Source of the DNA: an uncultured Christensenellaceae bacterium
GTDB lineage: Bacteria > Bacillota > Clostridia > Christensenellales > Borkfalkiaceae
NCBI GenBank assembly: GCA_910587005.1
Contig: CAJULB010000003.1
Coordinates: forward strand, 248,001 to 312,000
Direction: 5' to 3'
DNA: 64,000 bases
The position numbers and the translations under genes are program-made. Numbering within the stretch: position 1 is the stretch's first letter; every line of letters begins with the position of its first letter. Positions 33,853-41,478 of this stretch are shown one piece after another. The notes beneath the pieces are model-generated. The model searched no databases. It was not told where the DNA came from and saw only the letters and a list, made by a program, of their open reading frames with translations.

Positions 33853-35742
33853 ATGTTTAAACTTTACAAAAAATTCCGCCCGATAGACTGGGTACTGCTT
33901 GTGTTGCTTGTGGGGCTTACCGTTTTGCAGGTGTACTGCACTTTAACGTTAACCGACTTCACGCGCGACATAATCCAGTCGATAACATATTTAGGGTATC
34001 AGAAGAATCCGGCAAATCTCCCCGAGGAGTTTGCGCCGGTTTATGCGTTTATAGAAAGTATAGGCGGGTGGCAGAACTTGACCGCCGATATGCTTAAAGG
34101 CATGGAAGGTTTAACGCAGGACGGAGCGGACGCTTTGCTTGCAATCGCCGGCGCAACCACCGGCGACATATGGTATCACGGCGGAATGATGCTTGCCGTT
34201 GCCGCGGGCAGTATGGCTTGTCAGATATGCGTAGGTCTTATCGCCTCGTTTATAGGCGCAAACTTCGCCGCAACCCTGCGTACTTCAATCTATAAAAAGG
34301 TTGACGGCTTTTCCATTGCAGAGCAAAACGCATTTTCAACGCCTTCGCTTATCACTCGTACAACAAACGACGTTCAGCAGGTGCAAATGGCTAACATTTT
34401 AATGCTGAGAATGGCCGTTGCGGCGCCCATAACCGCAATATGGGCAATTTGCCGTATTCAGGAAGTTAGTTACCAGTTTACGCTTGTTACGGCGGTTGCG
34501 GTTGTCGCTTTGGTGCTGTTCCTTGCCTTGCTTATCGTGTTCGTTATGCCCAAATTTAAGATTATGCAAAAGCTTGTGGACGGACTTAACGGCGTTTCGC
34601 GCGAGCATCTTACGGGACTGCGTGTGGTCCGCGCGTACAATGCGGAAGAATATCAGGAGAACAAATTCGGCGAAGCCAACGAAAAAATTACCAAAACCCA
34701 GCTTTTTACAGGCAGAATGATGGCGCTTATGTCGCCCGTTATGATGCTTATTATGAACGGCGTTTCGCTTGCGATTTACTGGCTCGGCGCGTCGCTTGTA
34801 AATAAGGAAGTTGTCGAAATTTCCGTCATAATGCAGTTTATGATGCTTGCGTCGCAGATTATCATGGCGTTTATGATGCTTATGATGATGTTCGTGCTTA
34901 TGCCCCGCGCGCAGGTTGCGGCGACGCGAATCAACGCAGTTCTTGATACTAAACCTTCGATTTCAGACCCCGAAACAGAGGCTCAGCTTACCGAAAAAGG
35001 CACCGTGGAATTTAAAAACGTCACGTTTGCATACCCCGATTCAGACTTGCCCGTTATAAAAAACATCAGCTTTAAGGCAGAAAAAGGGCAAACGGTTGCG
35101 TTTATCGGCTCTACGGGCAGCGGTAAATCTACTCTTATCAATCTTGTACCCAGATTTTTCGACGTCACGGAAGGCCGGGTGCTTATCGACGGCGCCGACG
35201 TAAGAGAAATAAAGCAGTCCACGCTGAGGAGCATTATAGGCTACGTTCCGCAGAAGGGCGTGCTGTTTACGGGCACCGTAAAAGAAAATATAGCTTTCGG
35301 CAATCCCGATTTGTCGGACGAAGATGTAATTGCCGCGGCAAAGGTTGCCGAAGCGGACGGGTTTGTTTCGGAAATGGAGCAAGGGTATAATTCGGAAATT
35401 TCGCAGGGCGGTAAAAACGTTTCTGGCGGACAGAAACAGCGTCTGTCTATTGCCCGCGCGGTTGCGGTTAAGCCGGAAATATTCATTTTCGACGACAGCT
35501 TTTCCGCTTTGGACTATAAAACGGATAAAAAAGTGCGCGAAAATCTTAAAACCGCGTCCGAGGGCGCTACAAAGCTGATAGTCGCGCAGAGAATAGGCAC
35601 TATTATGGACGCCAACCAAATAATCGTTCTGGACAGCGGCGAAGCGGTTGGCGCGGGTACTCATAAAGAACTTCTTGAAACCTGCCCCGTATACCGCGAA
35701 ATAGCGCTTTCACAGCTTTCTGAGGAGGAACTCGGATTATGA
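33853..35742 (+). CDS. ABC exporter half-transporter, degenerate-site subunit
   Basis: About 629 residues: six membrane helices (type IV exporter fold) with an unusually long first extracytoplasmic loop (~40-120), then an ATPase domain with Walker A GSTGSGKST, signature VSGGQKQRLS and Walker B IFIFDDSFSALD. Asp replaces the catalytic Glu after Walker B, as in the degenerate-site subunit of heterodimeric exporters such as TM287/288 or BmrCD. Start at ATG 33853; AAGGAG lies rather far upstream. It overlaps the next gene by 4 nt. Three AAATTTACA repeats precede it. Drug, lipid or peptide export is possible. Confidence 0.93.
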   Translation: MFKLYKKFRPIDWVLLVLLVGLTVLQVYCTLTLTDFTRDIIQSITYLGYQKNPANLPEEFAPVYAFIESIGGWQNLTADMLKGMEGLTQDGADALLAIAGATTGDIWYHGGMMLAVAAGSMACQICVGLIASFIGANFAATLRTSIYKKVDGFSIAEQNAFSTPSLITRTTNDVQQVQMANILMLRMAVAAPITAIWAICRIQEVSYQFTLVTAVAVVALVLFLALLIVFVMPKFKIMQKLVDGLNGVSREHLTGLRVVRAYNAEEYQENKFGEANEKITKTQLFTGRMMALMSPVMMLIMNGVSLAIYWLGASLVNKEVVEISVIMQFMMLASQIIMAFMMLMMMFVLMPRAQVAATRINAVLDTKPSISDPETEAQLTEKGTVEFKNVTFAYPDSDLPVIKNISFKAEKGQTVAFIGSTGSGKSTLINLVPRFFDVTEGRVLIDGADVREIKQSTLRSIIGYVPQKGVLFTGTVKENIAFGNPDLSDEDVIAAAKVAEADGFVSEMEQGYNSEISQGGKNVSGGQKQRLSIARAVAVKPEIFIFDDSFSALDYKTDKKVRENLKTASEGATKLIVAQRIGTIMDANQIIVLDSGEAVGAGTHKELLETCPVYREIALSQLSEEELGL

Positions 35743-37553
35743 TGGGACGTAAAAATTTAAAATCGGTTTCTTCCGAAAACGGAACAGCTTCCGAAAATAT
35801 CAAAAAAGGCAGTATGAAACAGCTTTTAAAAGCGTTAAAGCCCTATATACCGCAAATAATCTGCTCGTTTATATGTATAGCGATTTCAACGGTTTTGTCG
35901 GTGCTTTCGCCTCAGTGGGTTTCCAAAATAACCGACGAAATAAACGATAATGCGCTTACGCTTTCCATTGACCTTGAAAAAATAGCGGTATTCGGTACGG
36001 TTTTAATAGTGTTTTACAGCTGTAACGCCATATGCAACTACATTTCGGGTTTCATTATGACGACTATAAACCAAAGGCTTACAAAATACCTCCGCCGCGA
36101 AATTTCGCATAAAATAAACCGCGTTCCGTTGAAATATTTCGACAGTCATTTATACGGCGACACGCTGTCGGTAATTACCAACGACGTAGATACGGTCGGT
36201 CAGTCAATGGACCAGGCGATTTCTATGTTTTTCTCGTCCGCGTGTATGCTTATCGGCGTGCTTATCGCAATGTTCGTAACGGCTTGGCAAATGGCGCTTA
36301 CTGTGCTTTTGATGCTTCCGCTTATGATGGTCATGCTGTTTATCTTAACAAAAATTGCGCTTCCGCAGTTTGAAAAAAATCAAAAACTGCTGGGCGATTT
36401 GAACGGAAAGGTAGAGGAAAACTATTCGGGCGCAACCGTTATAAAGGCTTTCGGCGCGGGCGCAAGAAAGACGGAAGAATTCGAAAAGACAAACCGCACA
36501 ATGCGCAAAGCCATTTTCAAAGCAAACGCTATAGCCGGCTTTATGCAGCCTGCAATGAACTTCGTTTCATATTTCGCTTATGCTGCGGTGTGCGTTGTCG
36601 GCGGGCTTTTAATGAGCGACGGCGTAATTCAGCTTGGAACCATTACCGCGTTCCTTATATATATAAACTTGTTCCAGAACCCGCTGAGCCAGCTTGCGCA
36701 GGCAATGAACAGTATGCAGATGGCGACCGCGGCGGCTGGCAGAGTATATGAATTTTTGGGGCAGGAAGAGCTTTCCGACGAAACGGGCAAACAGCGCAAA
36801 CTGCTTACGGACGGAAATCATATCCGCGGCAACGTCGAGTTTAAAAATGTGCGCTTCGGTTACAGCCCCGATAAGATAATAATTTCCGATTTCTCGGCAA
36901 AAATACAGGCGGGAATGAAGGTTGCGATAGTCGGTCCCACGGGCGCGGGCAAAACCACGCTTGTAAATCTGTTAATGCGCTTTTACGAGCTTAACAGCGG
37001 CGATATTCTGATAGACGGAGTATCCGTAAAGGATATGCCGAGGGAAGAAGTGCACGATATTTTCGGTATGGTTTTGCAGGATACATGGATGTTCGAGGGT
37101 ACCATAAGGGACAATATTCTGTTTTCCAAGACGGGCGTTCCCGATGAAGAACTTGATAAAATCTGTAAGGAAGCGGGCATTTACCACTATGTGCATACTT
37201 TACCGGGCGGGCTTGATTATTACGTCGAAAACGAGGCGAATATTTCCGGCGGACAGAAACAGCTTATAACAATCGCCCGCGCAATGGCTGAAAATTCGCC
37301 TTTGCTTATTTTGGACGAGGCGACTTCCAATGTCGATACAAGAACGGAGGAGGTTATTCAGCGGGCAATGGATAAGCTTACGCAGGGCAGAACAAGCTTT
37401 GTCATTGCGCACAGGCTTTCAACCATTAAAAACGCTGACTTGATTTTGGTTATGCGCGACGGAAATATAGTAGAGCAGGGCAATCACGACGCGCTTATGG
37501 AGCAGAACGGCTTCTATGCGGGGCTTTACAATTCGCAGTTTGCAGGCGAATAA
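35739..37553 (+). CDS. ABC exporter half-transporter, catalytic subunit
   Basis: 604 residues: six membrane helices, then an ATPase domain with Walker A GPTGAGKTT, signature ISGGQKQLIT, Walker B LLILDEATSNVD with the catalytic Glu, and the switch His in IAHRLS. It is the hydrolysis-competent partner of the preceding subunit. The ATG overlaps the upstream TGA, so equal amounts are expected. The pair directly follows a two-component system, a common arrangement for stress-induced multidrug or antimicrobial-peptide exporters. Confidence 0.94.
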   Translation: MMGRKNLKSVSSENGTASENIKKGSMKQLLKALKPYIPQIICSFICIAISTVLSVLSPQWVSKITDEINDNALTLSIDLEKIAVFGTVLIVFYSCNAICNYISGFIMTTINQRLTKYLRREISHKINRVPLKYFDSHLYGDTLSVITNDVDTVGQSMDQAISMFFSSACMLIGVLIAMFVTAWQMALTVLLMLPLMMVMLFILTKIALPQFEKNQKLLGDLNGKVEENYSGATVIKAFGAGARKTEEFEKTNRTMRKAIFKANAIAGFMQPAMNFVSYFAYAAVCVVGGLLMSDGVIQLGTITAFLIYINLFQNPLSQLAQAMNSMQMATAAAGRVYEFLGQEELSDETGKQRKLLTDGNHIRGNVEFKNVRFGYSPDKIIISDFSAKIQAGMKVAIVGPTGAGKTTLVNLLMRFYELNSGDILIDGVSVKDMPREEVHDIFGMVLQDTWMFEGTIRDNILFSKTGVPDEELDKICKEAGIYHYVHTLPGGLDYYVENEANISGGQKQLITIARAMAENSPLLILDEATSNVDTRTEEVIQRAMDKLTQGRTSFVIAHRLSTIKNADLILVMRDGNIVEQGNHDALMEQNGFYAGLYNSQFAGE

Positions 37554-37569
37554 TTATTTTGAAAATCAA

Positions 37570-37615
37570 AAGCTGTCCGCGTCCCGTTTATTTTAAACGG
37601 GACGCGGATAAAAGC
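37570..37615 (+). terminator. Hairpin after the ABC exporter pair
   Basis: TCCGCGTCCCGTTTA/TAAACGGGACGCGGA 15-bp stem with outer AAGCT/AGCTT pairing. T-run is lacking, so termination is probable rather than certain. Confidence 0.6.
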
Positions 37616-37680
37616 TTGAAATACTTTATAAAAACAGTATATTTTAAATAAAAATATATAAAAATTGCTTAAAAAATTAC

Positions 37681-37709
37681 TTGACAAAAATTTACGCTTA
37701 TATTATTAT
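37681..37709 (+). promoter_or_regulatory. Promoter of the tRNA cluster
   Basis: TTGACA (37681-37686), 17-bp spacer, TATTAT (37704-37709), ~37 nt before the first tRNA. Confidence 0.75.
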
Positions 37710-37746
37710 ATGTAAGCGTTGTGATTAAAGCGCAATTCCCTTTTAA

Positions 37747-37823
37747 GGGCCTTTAGCTCAGTTGGTTAGAGCGGTCGGCTCATAACCGATTGGTCCGCGG
37801 TTCGAGTCCGTGAAGGCCCACCA
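37747..37823 (+). tRNA. tRNA with CAT anticodon, probably Ile2 (lysidine type)
   Basis: Acceptor GGGCCTT/AAGGCCC, discriminator A and encoded CCA. Anticodon loop CTCATAA with anticodon CAT. The acceptor and D-arm sequence (TAGCTCAGTTGGTTAGAGC) and the GGCTCATAACCG arm look more like bacterial tRNA-Ile2, whose C34 is changed to lysidine, than elongator tRNA-Met. Elongator Met cannot be excluded. Confidence 0.85.
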
Positions 37824-37973
37824 AAAACCTTGTTGGTTTAAAACGTTGCGGTCGGCACATAGCCGATAACGCGGTTTCGGGTCCGTGAAGGCCCACCAAA
37901 AACCTTGTTGGTTTAAAACGTTGCAGTCGGCTCATAACCGATAACGCGGTTTCGGGTCCGTGAAGGCCCACCA
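37824..37973 (+). repeat. Two 75-nt tandem degenerate copies of the preceding tRNA
   Basis: Copy 1 (37824-37898) and copy 2 (37899-37973) differ at three positions. Each keeps the anticodon arm, T-loop region and the exact 3' end GTCCGTGAAGGCCCACCA of the upstream tRNA. Their 5' half (AAAAACCTTGTTGGTTTAAA) has lost the acceptor 5' strand and a proper D arm. Copy 2 keeps a CTCATAA loop; copy 1 has a 5-nt ACATA loop closed by a compensated stem. They cannot fold as normal tRNAs. Confidence 0.85.
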
Positions 37974-38000
37974 TTTCCCGTAAGGGAACAATAATTATTT

Positions 38001-38078
38001 GGCCCTATAGCTCAGTTTGGTTAGAGCGCCAGCCTGTCACGCTGGAGGTCGACGGTTCGAGCCCGTTTGGGGTCGCCA
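38001..38078 (+). tRNA. tRNA-Asp (GTC)
   Basis: Acceptor GGCCCTA pairs with TGGGGTC (with wobbles), discriminator G and encoded CCA. Anticodon loop CTGTCAC. The D loop has one extra T (CAGTTTGG). Confidence 0.93.
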
Positions 38079-38107
38079 AATTTTTTAAAGCGCCGTAAGG
38101 CGCTCAC

Positions 38108-38183
38108 GCCTCGGTAGCTCAGATGGTAGAGCGGTGGACTGAAAATCCATATGTCGGCGGTTCGATTCCACCCCAAGGCACCA
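38108..38183 (+). tRNA. tRNA-Phe (GAA), with two C-A mismatches
   Basis: Anticodon loop CTGAAAA, discriminator A and encoded CCA. Acceptor GCCTCGG faces CCAAGGC, leaving a C-A pair at position 5-68. The T stem GGCGG/CCACC has a second C-A pair at its centre. Both would be repaired by A-to-G on the 3' side. The gene otherwise looks complete. Confidence 0.88.
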
Positions 38184-38201
38184 CCCCCGAAAGGGCGGCG
38201 T

Positions 38202-38277
38202 GCTGGTGTAGCTCAACTGGCAGAGCAGCTGATTTGTAATCAGCAGGTTGTTGGTTCGATTCCGATCACCAGCTCCA
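38202..38277 (+). tRNA. tRNA-Thr (TGT)
   Basis: Acceptor GCTGGTG/CACCAGC, discriminator T, encoded CCA, anticodon loop TTTGTAA. The T stem has two G-T wobbles. Confidence 0.93.
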
Positions 38278-38314
38278 ACAACTACCCCGTATAAGCGGGG
38301 TATAAACTTAATAC

Positions 38315-38399
38315 GGGCGGATTGCAGAGTGGCCAAATGCATCAGACTGTAAATCTGACGTCTCCGACTTCGGTGGTTCGAATCCACCTCCTCCCACCA
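38315..38399 (+). tRNA. tRNA-Tyr (GTA), long variable arm
   Basis: 85 nt, class II with variable arm GTCTCCGACTTCGG. Anticodon loop CTGTAAA; encoded CCA. Acceptor GGGCGGA faces TCCTCCC with one C-T mismatch at position 4. The D stem is GCA/TGC instead of the common CCC/GGG, so that change is compensated. Confidence 0.9.
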
Positions 38400-38401
38400 A
38401 A

Positions 38402-38431
38402 ATAAGCACCCTATCGGGTGCATTTTTCTTT
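38402..38431 (+). terminator. Terminator of the tRNA cluster
   Basis: GCACCC TATC GGGTGC followed by ATTTTTCTTTT, directly after tRNA-Tyr. Confidence 0.85.
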
Positions 38432-38468
38432 TATGTATTATTCACACATCTTTAACGCTTTGTTGCAC

Positions 38469-38497
38469 TTGATTTTTATACACTTTTTTGATATAAT
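38469..38497 (+). promoter_or_regulatory. Promoter of the AT-rich membrane protein gene
   Basis: TTGATT (38469-38474), 17-bp spacer, TATAAT (38492-38497), 11 nt before the ATG, so the leader is only a few bases. Confidence 0.7.
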
Positions 38498-38508
38498 AAT
38501 GATAGAAT

Positions 38509-39033
38509 ATGGAAACTTTTAAAATAATTTTTATTATCATAGCTTTTGGGATATTTGTTCCAAATCAATTATTTTTCGTTAGAAAAATTATCTTAACAAA
38601 AAAACAATACGATGAGAATAATTTCGTTCTTTTCAGCACAAAAACGGATAGTATTATTATTCTAATTGCTGGAATAATTATTTTAATATTTGTAATTATA
38701 ATTAATTTAATCGATACTCTAAATATAATGTATAATTCGATTATGTCAGTATTTTTAGCTTTGCTTTCAGCCAGTCAAATCATTAATTGTAGAAAAAAAA
38801 TTATAATTAAAAATAATGAAATATTTGTTATACCAGCTGTTGGAAAAGTTAAAAAATTTTCATTTAACGACATTGATAGTATACAAGAGTTTATTTCTAC
38901 GAAAGGAATTATAACGTATACTGTTTTTCAAGGTGAACGCGCAATGTTTATATTTTCTGACCGTTATATTTATTCAAATTTATTTATTGAAAAAGCCAGA
39001 AAACTACACATTAAAATATCAAGGATGAATTGA
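38509..39033 (+). CDS. AT-rich hypothetical membrane protein
   Basis: 174 residues, not a family I recognise with certainty. An N-terminal helix (IIFIIIAFGIFVPNQLFFV), then two more membrane helices (~48-90), and a C-terminal cytoplasmic domain of ~80 residues (IIIKNNEIFVIPAVGKVKKFSFNDIDSIQEF...) that reads like the PH-like domains found in small bacterial membrane proteins. The gene is much richer in AT than its neighbours. It is bracketed by two copies of the tRNA-Tyr 3' tail plus terminator, which suggests transfer. Its promoter leaves almost no leader and there is no Shine-Dalgarno. Confidence 0.7.
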   Translation: METFKIIFIIIAFGIFVPNQLFFVRKIILTKKQYDENNFVLFSTKTDSIIILIAGIIILIFVIIINLIDTLNIMYNSIMSVFLALLSASQIINCRKKIIIKNNEIFVIPAVGKVKKFSFNDIDSIQEFISTKGIITYTVFQGERAMFIFSDRYIYSNLFIEKARKLHIKISRMN

Positions 39034-39081
39034 TTGAAAAATTTTGATTTAACATAAAATTCGTTTTAGGTAAATGTTTGT

Positions 39082-39116
39082 CCACCAGAATAAGCACCTT
39101 TTCGGGTGCTTTTTTC
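39082..39116 (+). repeat. Imperfect copy of the tRNA-Tyr 3' tail and terminator
   Basis: CCACCAGAATAAGCACC...CGGGTGCTTTTTTC matches 38394-38428 at about 31 of 35 positions. The copy includes the hairpin GCACCTTTTCGGGTGC and T-run, so it also works as a terminator. It marks a possible right end of a 0.7-kb insertion. Confidence 0.7.
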
Positions 39117-39226
39117 GTTATCAGAGGAGGTGTGGGGGCAATAAGTTATATTGTAATAAGTTTATGTGCTTGAAAAAGGCGGTTGTTTTTGCTATAATAC
39201 ATTTATCACAAAATTAAGGTAACAAA

Positions 39227-39854
39227 ATGAAATTTGAACTTTTAGACATTGATAAATGGGAACGGCGCGAATATTATGAGCATTATACAAATGAAGTCGC
39301 TTGCTCATATTCTATGACCGTTAATATTGATATTTCAAATTTGCGCAATAGTAAGCTATATCCTGCAATGCTGTGGCTTTTGACGAAAACGGTAAACGAG
39401 TTTTCCCGAATTTCGTACCGCTTTGACTGAAAAAGGGTTAGGCATATTTGATACAATGTTGCCTGCGTATACGATTTTCAATAAAAATAAAAAGAATTTC
39501 AGTGCAATATGGAGCGAATATTCGGAAGATTACGACGCATTTCTCGCAGATTATAATGACGACGTCGAAAAATATAAAAATTCAATAGAGCTTGCTCCGA
39601 AAAACAACCGCCCCGCAAATACGTTTGACGTTTCAATGATACCGTGGGTAACTTTCAGTTCTTTTAATATCAATACATTCAATAGCGATAAGTATTTTTT
39701 GCCGATATTCACAATTGGTAAATATTTCGAGCAAGACGGTAAAAGGCTTTTACCGCTGTCGATACAAGCACATCACGCAGTCTGCGACGGTTATCACGTT
39801 TCAATGTTTATTGATAGCTTGCAAAATAAAATTCGTTTATGGAAACAACAATGA
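39227..39854 (+). pseudogene. Chloramphenicol acetyltransferase-like gene, frameshifted
   Basis: The first frame (39227-39430) encodes MKFELLDIDKWERREYYEHYTNEVACSYSMTVNIDIS, typical of the CAT N-terminus. It fails at TGA 39428-39430. The rest, LTEKGLGIFDTMLPAYTIFNK...SIPWVTF-like...SIQAHHAVCDGYHVS, continues in the next frame to 39854. An extra T in GAGTTTTCCCGAA restores a ~208-residue protein if removed. The catalytic HHAVCDG motif is intact. Type-A CAT proteins acetylate chloramphenicol, but many chromosomal relatives have unknown acceptors. Either a recent frameshift or an assembly error in a T-run. Confidence 0.85.
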
Positions 39855-40408
39855 AAAAAACAATCGAAACACATAGATTAATTTTACGGCATTTTGAATT
39901 GAACGACGCCGCCAATATGTATGAATATTTGGCTGAGCCTAATGTTAATTGTTTTAAGGATATGAAAATAAATAGCGTGCATGAAGCGGAACAAGTCATT
40001 CAGAAACGCATTGACAACGCAAAGTCGGAAATTTATTTTGCAATATGTTTAAAAGATACGGGAAAAGTAATAGGTGAAATTTTTGCTTGCGCCGACGAGC
40101 GTGAAGAGGATACTTTTAGTCCTTGTTGGATGCTCAACGAAAAATTTCAAAAGCAGGGTTATGCCTATGAAGCAGTTGCGGCTTTTTTTGATTTTCTTTT
40201 TAATGAAAATTCCGTTCGCAGAATATATATTTATACGGAAGATTACAATATCCATTGCCAAAAACTGTGCGAAAAATTAGGAATGAGAAGAGAAGGTCTT
40301 TTTATGGAATTTGTTTCCTTCGTTAATAATTCAGACGGAACTCCGAAATACGAAAACACTTATCAATATGCCATATTGAAAAAAGAGTGGTTAAAAAATT
40401 CGTTATAG
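39839..40408 (+). CDS. GNAT acetyltransferase, RimJ/RimL type
   Basis: 189 residues. ETHRLILRHFELNDAANMYEYLAEPNV opens the RimJ/RimL-like domain, and EKFQKQGYAYEAVAAFFDFLF near residue 100 is the acetyl-CoA loop region; CQKLCEKLGMRREG follows. Related enzymes acetylate protein N-termini or small molecules. The ATG at 39839 overlaps the CAT-like gene by 16 nt; ATG 39851 is an alternative. Likely co-transcribed with that gene. Substrate unknown. Confidence 0.88.
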   Translation: METTMKKTIETHRLILRHFELNDAANMYEYLAEPNVNCFKDMKINSVHEAEQVIQKRIDNAKSEIYFAICLKDTGKVIGEIFACADEREEDTFSPCWMLNEKFQKQGYAYEAVAAFFDFLFNENSVRRIYIYTEDYNIHCQKLCEKLGMRREGLFMEFVSFVNNSDGTPKYENTYQYAILKKEWLKNSL

Positions 40409-40493
40409 TAATGTTTATTATACTTTTTTGTTAAACATAAAATGCAGTTAACGGAAGCAAAGCTGCTTGCGTGTTTATATAGGTAACAATCAA

Positions 40494-41207
40494 ATGATTT
40501 TTAAAACTTTCGGTAATAAAAACAACAAAGCGGTTTTATTGATACATACGCTGTTTACAAGCGCGGATTTTTTTGCGCCGGTAACGGATTTGCTTGCAAA
40601 AGAATATTTTGTTATAACGCCTACATTATCGGGACATTATCAAAATTCCGTCTATATTTCAGCCGAGGATGAAATCCGCCAAATAAAAGAATTTTTAACC
40701 GCAAATGCGATTAATTCGCTTTACGCGGTTGCGGGGTTTTCTCTCGGCGGAAATCTCGCGTACGGATTTTTTTGCGAAAATTCCGAAATGATTGAAAAAG
40801 CGGTTATAGACAGCGCGCCGCTTTTCGATTTTCCGAAAATTATTAAAAATCATTTTCTTAAAAGCTATACAAAGTGTCTTAAAAAAATAAAATCGGGCAA
40901 TTGCGATGTCGCAAAAGAATTAAATAAACATTTTAACGGAATGGGTGAGTATCAAAAGGATATTGCGCCCAAGGTATCGTTTGAAAGTCTTAACAACCTT
41001 GTCGAAAGCTGTTTTTATAACAAAGTCTATAAATTGCCCGAAAAACAACTGCAAAAGGTTACTTTCATTTACGGTAATAAAGATATTGCAAGGCTTTGCA
41101 AAGCCCGCTTAAAAAACTGCCGTATACATAAATTGAAAGGTTACGGCCACTGCGGGTATTACCGCGAAGCCCCCGCCGAATGGGTAAAAAAGTTCATTTT
41201 GTCTTAA
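40494..41207 (+). CDS. Alpha/beta hydrolase
   Basis: 237 residues. The nucleophile elbow is GFSLGGN (~residue 84), VIDSAPL contains an acidic candidate, and KGYGHCGYY near the C-terminus supplies the catalytic His. The oxyanion region is LLIHTLFTSADFF. Small esterase/thioesterase-like fold, no lid motif recognised. ATG 40494 follows AGGTAACA; an upstream in-frame start at 40467 lacks a signal. Substrate cannot be inferred. Confidence 0.82.
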   Translation: MIFKTFGNKNNKAVLLIHTLFTSADFFAPVTDLLAKEYFVITPTLSGHYQNSVYISAEDEIRQIKEFLTANAINSLYAVAGFSLGGNLAYGFFCENSEMIEKAVIDSAPLFDFPKIIKNHFLKSYTKCLKKIKSGNCDVAKELNKHFNGMGEYQKDIAPKVSFESLNNLVESCFYNKVYKLPEKQLQKVTFIYGNKDIARLCKARLKNCRIHKLKGYGHCGYYREAPAEWVKKFILS

Positions 41208-41265
41208 AAATTTCAAGCTTGCGCATTTGCGCGGTTACTGCGCCGAAACTTAACGTGTTGCGCGC

Positions 41266-41294
41266 TTGATATAAATTATCTTGTGTGTTATAAT
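41266..41294 (+). promoter_or_regulatory. Promoter upstream of the YoaP-like gene (distal)
   Basis: TTGATA (41266-41271), 17-bp spacer, TATAAT (41289-41294). A second GTGTTATAATAAAG motif occurs ~150 nt downstream, close to the gene, with a weaker -35. The stretch between holds no recognisable gene. Confidence 0.6.
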
Positions 41295-41478
41295 AAAGCG
41301 GTCGCTTCCTCTGAACGGCGCATAACTGCGTTAAACTGCGCTTTTATCGGGTTACGTAGTCTGTGTACGCGCCCGTCGAAAATGCTCGTTTGCCTTGTTC
41401 TGCTTGTTCATAGAAATCGGCTAAAAACTTTTTCCGTGTTATAATAAAGGGCGGAATAACGAGAGGTAAAAATTTAAA

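Noticed and set aside
37824..37973. Short tandem repeats considered as a CRISPR array
   Set aside because: Only two units, no unique spacers, and the units derive from the adjacent tRNA. No cas genes are present in the window.
37780..38423. Minus-strand ORFs across the tRNA cluster (e.g. frames ending at 37780 and 38085)
   Set aside because: They are antisense readings of tRNA genes, a well-known source of false proteins; the RNA genes explain the sequence.
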